A stretch of 61,830 nucleotides of DNA, taken from the NCBI GenBank assembly GCA_020355945.1, contig CP070627.1, positions 5,653,288 through 5,715,117 of the forward strand, read 5' to 3'. A model generated the notes under the pieces. That model was not told the origin of the DNA. It worked only from the letters and a program-made list of their open reading frames with translations, and searched no databases. This document shows positions 60,378 through 61,830 of this stretch, one piece after another; position 1 is the first letter of the stretch, and each line of letters opens with the position of its first letter. The stretch is from Candidatus Aminicenantota bacterium. GTDB taxonomy: Bacteria; Acidobacteriota; Aminicenantia; UBA2199. The position numbers were made by a program, and so were the translations under genes.

Positions 60378-61712
60378 TCATTTCTCAAGCGCACCGGCGT
60401 CGATTTTGAGGATGGTGTGCAGCAGGACATTTACTCCATTAGCGATGTCGTTTTCCCGGGAAAATTCTTTAGGAGAGTGGCTGATACCTCCGATACTGGG
60501 GATAAATATCATTCCTACCCGGGTGATGCGGGCCATGCTTTGAGCATCGTGCCCGGCACCGCTGGGCATGACCAGGGAACTCAGTCCCAATCCTTTGGCA
60601 GCTCCTGAAATCACCTTGCGGATACCCGGGTCTGTAGGAGCAGGCAAAGCAGCTTCCACAGCTTTGAAGGTAATTTTTGTTTTGGTTTCCCGGGCAATTT
60701 CCCTGGATTTTTCCCGGACTTGATGAAAAATGGATTGGATTTTTTTCTCTGAAAGATCGCGAATTTCCAGGCTCGTAGAAACTGAGCCGGGGATCACATT
60801 GTAAGCCCCTGGCTGTACGCTGATTTTCCCTACGGTGGCCACCTGGGTTCCCGGGATACTCCTGGCCAGGCGATTGACTTCAACGATAAGATGACCGGCG
60901 GCCAGCAATGCATCCTGGCGCAGGTTCATCGGGGTGGTGCCGGCGTGGTTGGCTTTTCCCTCGATAAAAACATCCCACCAGTTGATGCCGACAATCCCCT
61001 CAACAATACCAACCTGGATATTTTTAGCAGCCAGGACAGCCCCTTGTTCAATATGGAGTTCCACGAATGCTTTAATATCTCCCTTTTTTTTCGCTGCGTT
61101 ATCCAGTTTATCCGGGTTTCCTCCTAATGCCTTGATGCCTTGTTTGACGGTTTTCCCGCTCTGGCTGACCACGTTAAGGGCATGATCGTCCAATTGGCCA
61201 ATTATGCCTCGACTGCCTGTAAGTCCTCCTTCTTCGTTGGTGAATACGATCACTTGCATGGGGTGATTGGGGATGATGTTGTTTTCTTTCAGTACTTCTA
61301 TACATTCGATGGCACCGAGAACACCCAGGGCACCGTCGTATTTTCCGCCGTTGGGTACAGTATCAATATGGGAACCGAATAGAATCGGGGGAAGGTTTGG
61401 GCTGCGTCCGTTAAGGGTGCCGATAATATTAGCGGCTTCATCAATGGTGACGGATAAACCGATTTTTTTCATTAAGGAGATGATGAAGTCGCGGCCCTGG
61501 ATATCTTCTTTAGTAAAAGCGATTCGGTTGACGCCTCCGTCCGGGGTTTCTCCTATTTTGGCTAATGTCATGATACGATTATGGAGTCGTTCCGGGTTAA
61601 TTCTTAAATTTTTATGCATATTGCCCCCTGGTTTGGCTATTAGCCAGTTAGTGAGTAAACAGAATATCAGGCTAAATTTAAGAAGCTTTTTCCACATGTT
61701 TTTACGATGCAT
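60378..61712 (-). CDS. Exported M20-family amidohydrolase (N-carbamoyl-amino acid hydrolase-like)
   Basis: About 444 aa. I chose the ATG at 61712 because GGAGG lies 6 bp upstream; the longer frame to 61736 has no ribosome site. A hydrophobic signal follows (LLKFSLIFCLLTNWLIA). Metal-binding landmarks are all present: GSHIDTVPNGGKYDG, TNEEGG, ELHIEQG and SGAGHDAQ. The dimerization region has NHAGTTPM. This is the hydantoinase/carbamoylase branch of M20 (N-carbamoyl-L-amino acid hydrolase, allantoate amidohydrolase, ureidoglycolate hydrolase). Those enzymes are normally cytoplasmic; the signal peptide points to a periplasmic function. It hydrolyses a ureido or amide bond using two metal ions; the substrate cannot be told. 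Not obviously linked to the NRPS. Confidence 0.87.
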   Translation of the reverse strand: MHRKNMWKKLLKFSLIFCLLTNWLIAKPGGNMHKNLRINPERLHNRIMTLAKIGETPDGGVNRIAFTKEDIQGRDFIISLMKKIGLSVTIDEAANIIGTLNGRSPNLPPILFGSHIDTVPNGGKYDGALGVLGAIECIEVLKENNIIPNHPMQVIVFTNEEGGLTGSRGIIGQLDDHALNVVSQSGKTVKQGIKALGGNPDKLDNAAKKKGDIKAFVELHIEQGAVLAAKNIQVGIVEGIVGINWWDVFIEGKANHAGTTPMNLRQDALLAAGHLIVEVNRLARSIPGTQVATVGKISVQPGAYNVIPGSVSTSLEIRDLSEKKIQSIFHQVREKSREIARETKTKITFKAVEAALPAPTDPGIRKVISGAAKGLGLSSLVMPSGAGHDAQSMARITRVGMIFIPSIGGISHSPKEFSRENDIANGVNVLLHTILKIDAGALEK

Positions 61713-61718
61713 CATTTG

Positions 61719-61723
61719 CCTCC
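61719..61723 (-). promoter_or_regulatory. Ribosome binding site deciding the M20 hydrolase start
   Basis: GGAGG on the minus strand is 6 bp before ATG 61712 and 3 bp before the adjacent ATG 61715; it lies inside the longer reading frame. Confidence 0.6.
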
Positions 61724-61778
61724 GATATTGTTTCATAATGAATTATGTTAGCGTATTTACCAAAATAATTCAACCCCT

Positions 61779-61830
61779 CGACCAGGGGGGCTCTTTTCGA
61801 GAAAACCGCCCCCCTGGACCCCCCACAAAA
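61779..61830 (-). repeat. 52-bp hairpin (REP-like) element, intergenic copy
   Basis: Reverse-complement partner of 16864-16915, cut by the window end. It lies upstream of the M20 hydrolase gene, so the coding copy in NRPS-3 probably comes from an intergenic repeat family. Confidence 0.85.

Overview
The window is almost entirely one giant non-ribosomal peptide synthetase (NRPS) locus, cut at its left end, followed by four ordinary genes. The organism is probably an uncultivated Gram-negative bacterium of modest GC content. A DUF5916-type outer-membrane barrel protein and two exported proteins support a Gram-negative cell. The short tandem repeats in intergenic DNA and the very long NRPS genes recall Candidatus Aminicenantes/Acidobacteriota genomes; that placement is inference. 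No stretch longer than 300 bases lacks a gene.

Bases 1-56407, all on the plus strand with gaps of 20-84 bp or a 4-bp overlap, encode: NRPS-1 (A partial-T-C), NRPS-2 (c'-A-T-C-A-T-C-A-T), NRPS-3 (TubC dock-C-A[rSAM-B12]-T-C), a free-standing B12/radical-SAM (rSAM) enzyme, a second free rSAM-B12 protein embedded in a decayed A domain, NRPS-6 (c'-A[rSAM-B12]-T-C), NRPS-7 (c'-A[rSAM-B12; PP-loop ATPase]-T-E), NRPS-8 (C-A-T-C-A[methyltransferase]-T-C-A-T-C) and NRPS/PKS-9 (A-T-C-A-T-KS-AT-ACP). c' is a half condensation domain without the HHxxxDG motif. Counting only full C domains, 11 C domains join 12 intact-looking A domains, as a collinear line requires. Reading specificity codes by eye, the chain is roughly X-Val-X(not an ordinary alpha-amino acid?)-Val-Thr*-X*-D-X*-Val-X(Me)-X-X-X-malonyl, where * marks modules carrying an in-cis rSAM/B12 insert. 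No thioesterase or reductase release domain is present.

The most unusual system has three parts. (1) Four A domains, one of them decayed, are interrupted between core motifs A2 and A3 by a radical-SAM plus cobalamin-binding cassette whose order is reversed (rSAM first, B12 second) relative to free-standing B12-rSAM enzymes. (2) One of these A domains is interrupted a second time, between A8 and A9, by a Cys-rich PP-loop ATPase resembling sulfur- or nitrogen-transfer enzymes. (3) Five consecutive or near-consecutive proteins end in a short aromatic-acidic tail, GDFGF or I(D/S)F(D/E)(F/L). The tail type matches the type of N-terminal half-C domain on the next synthetase, suggesting an undescribed docking code that would also recruit the two free rSAM proteins.

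A second theme is repeat invasion. Many NRPS surface loops (A1-A2, A2-A3, A6-A7, a C-domain loop, the KS-AT linker) contain in-frame short tandem or palindromic repeats of the same families seen between genes here.

From 56432 onward: a DUF5916/CBM9-like outer-membrane barrel protein 24 bp behind the last synthetase, an exported DUF1579-like protein, then on the minus strand a zinc-ribbon SAM methyltransferase and an exported M20-family amidohydrolase.
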